Source of the DNA: Anagrus nilaparvatae
Taxonomy: Eukaryota > Arthropoda > Insecta > Hymenoptera > Mymaridae
Direction of reading: 5' to 3'
Length of the DNA: 64,000 bases
Assembly: GCA_022575985.1 (NCBI GenBank)
Contig: JAKSXM010000014.1
Span: 24,056,001 to 24,120,000 of the forward strand
The notes under the pieces are model-generated. The model did not search any database. It saw nothing but the letters and a program-made list of their open reading frames with translations, and had not been told where the DNA came from. Each line of letters starts with the position of its first letter. Position 1 is the stretch's first letter. Of the stretch, positions 63,995 through 64,000 are shown piece by piece. The translations under genes and the position numbers were made by a program.

Positions 63995-64000
63995 AAATGC

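Overview
The window is very AT-rich nuclear DNA from an animal, almost certainly an insect. Genes are sparse and split by spliceosomal introns. Retroelements of arthropod type (R1-clade LINE, Penelope, a TGT...ACA LTR) and many small inverted-repeat elements fill the space. The histone acetyltransferase exons resemble insect KAT7/Chameau, and I lean towards Hymenoptera, but that is inference only. I see no bacterial-type operon, CRISPR array or rRNA gene, and found no tRNA by eye.

Three host-like or intact coding units can be supported. (1) A two-exon minus-strand gene (9247-10090) encodes a 204-residue protein I do not recognise, with a compact N-terminal domain and a disordered acidic/Ser-Thr tail. 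(2) The last four coding exons of a MYST histone acetyltransferase of the KAT7/HBO1/Chameau type lie on the plus strand (25739-48573). They are separated by introns of 18,964, 407 and 2,993 nt; the upstream exons were not found here. (3) A four-exon plus-strand gene (59812-63906, 931 codons) with good splice sites throughout encodes a Mutator-like transposase joined to a DnaQ-type DEDDh exonuclease.

The rest is mostly repeats. From 5.3 to 6.4 kb, and again near 8, 15, 16.7, 26.4, 39.3, 40.5 and 41.7 kb, lie copies of one non-autonomous family (called family A here). Its ends carry the palindrome GGAACATGTTCC and a run ending AACCGGTTATAA, and two copies differ mainly in minisatellite length. 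At 14.5-16.8 kb is a 2.35-kb TA-flanked inverted-repeat element with nested repeats. At 18.5-20.5 kb are a 426-bp TIR element and a 1.5-kb foldback. At 32.9-36.2 kb a dead R1-clade LINE is interrupted by a Penelope 3' fragment with a GIY-YIG domain, all inside the giant KAT7 intron. At 49.0-50.0 kb a nearly perfect 1,040-bp palindrome lies 435 bp past the KAT7 stop codon. At 56.6-58.15 kb a degenerate repeat array is interrupted by a 489-bp solo LTR with a 4-bp target duplication.

No functional link between the three genes is evident. The KAT7 locus looks like a normal essential chromatin gene whose introns tolerate heavy transposon load. The transposase-exonuclease gene is the most unusual coding object: its reading frame, splice sites and both sets of catalytic residues look intact, so it is either a recently active element or a domesticated gene.
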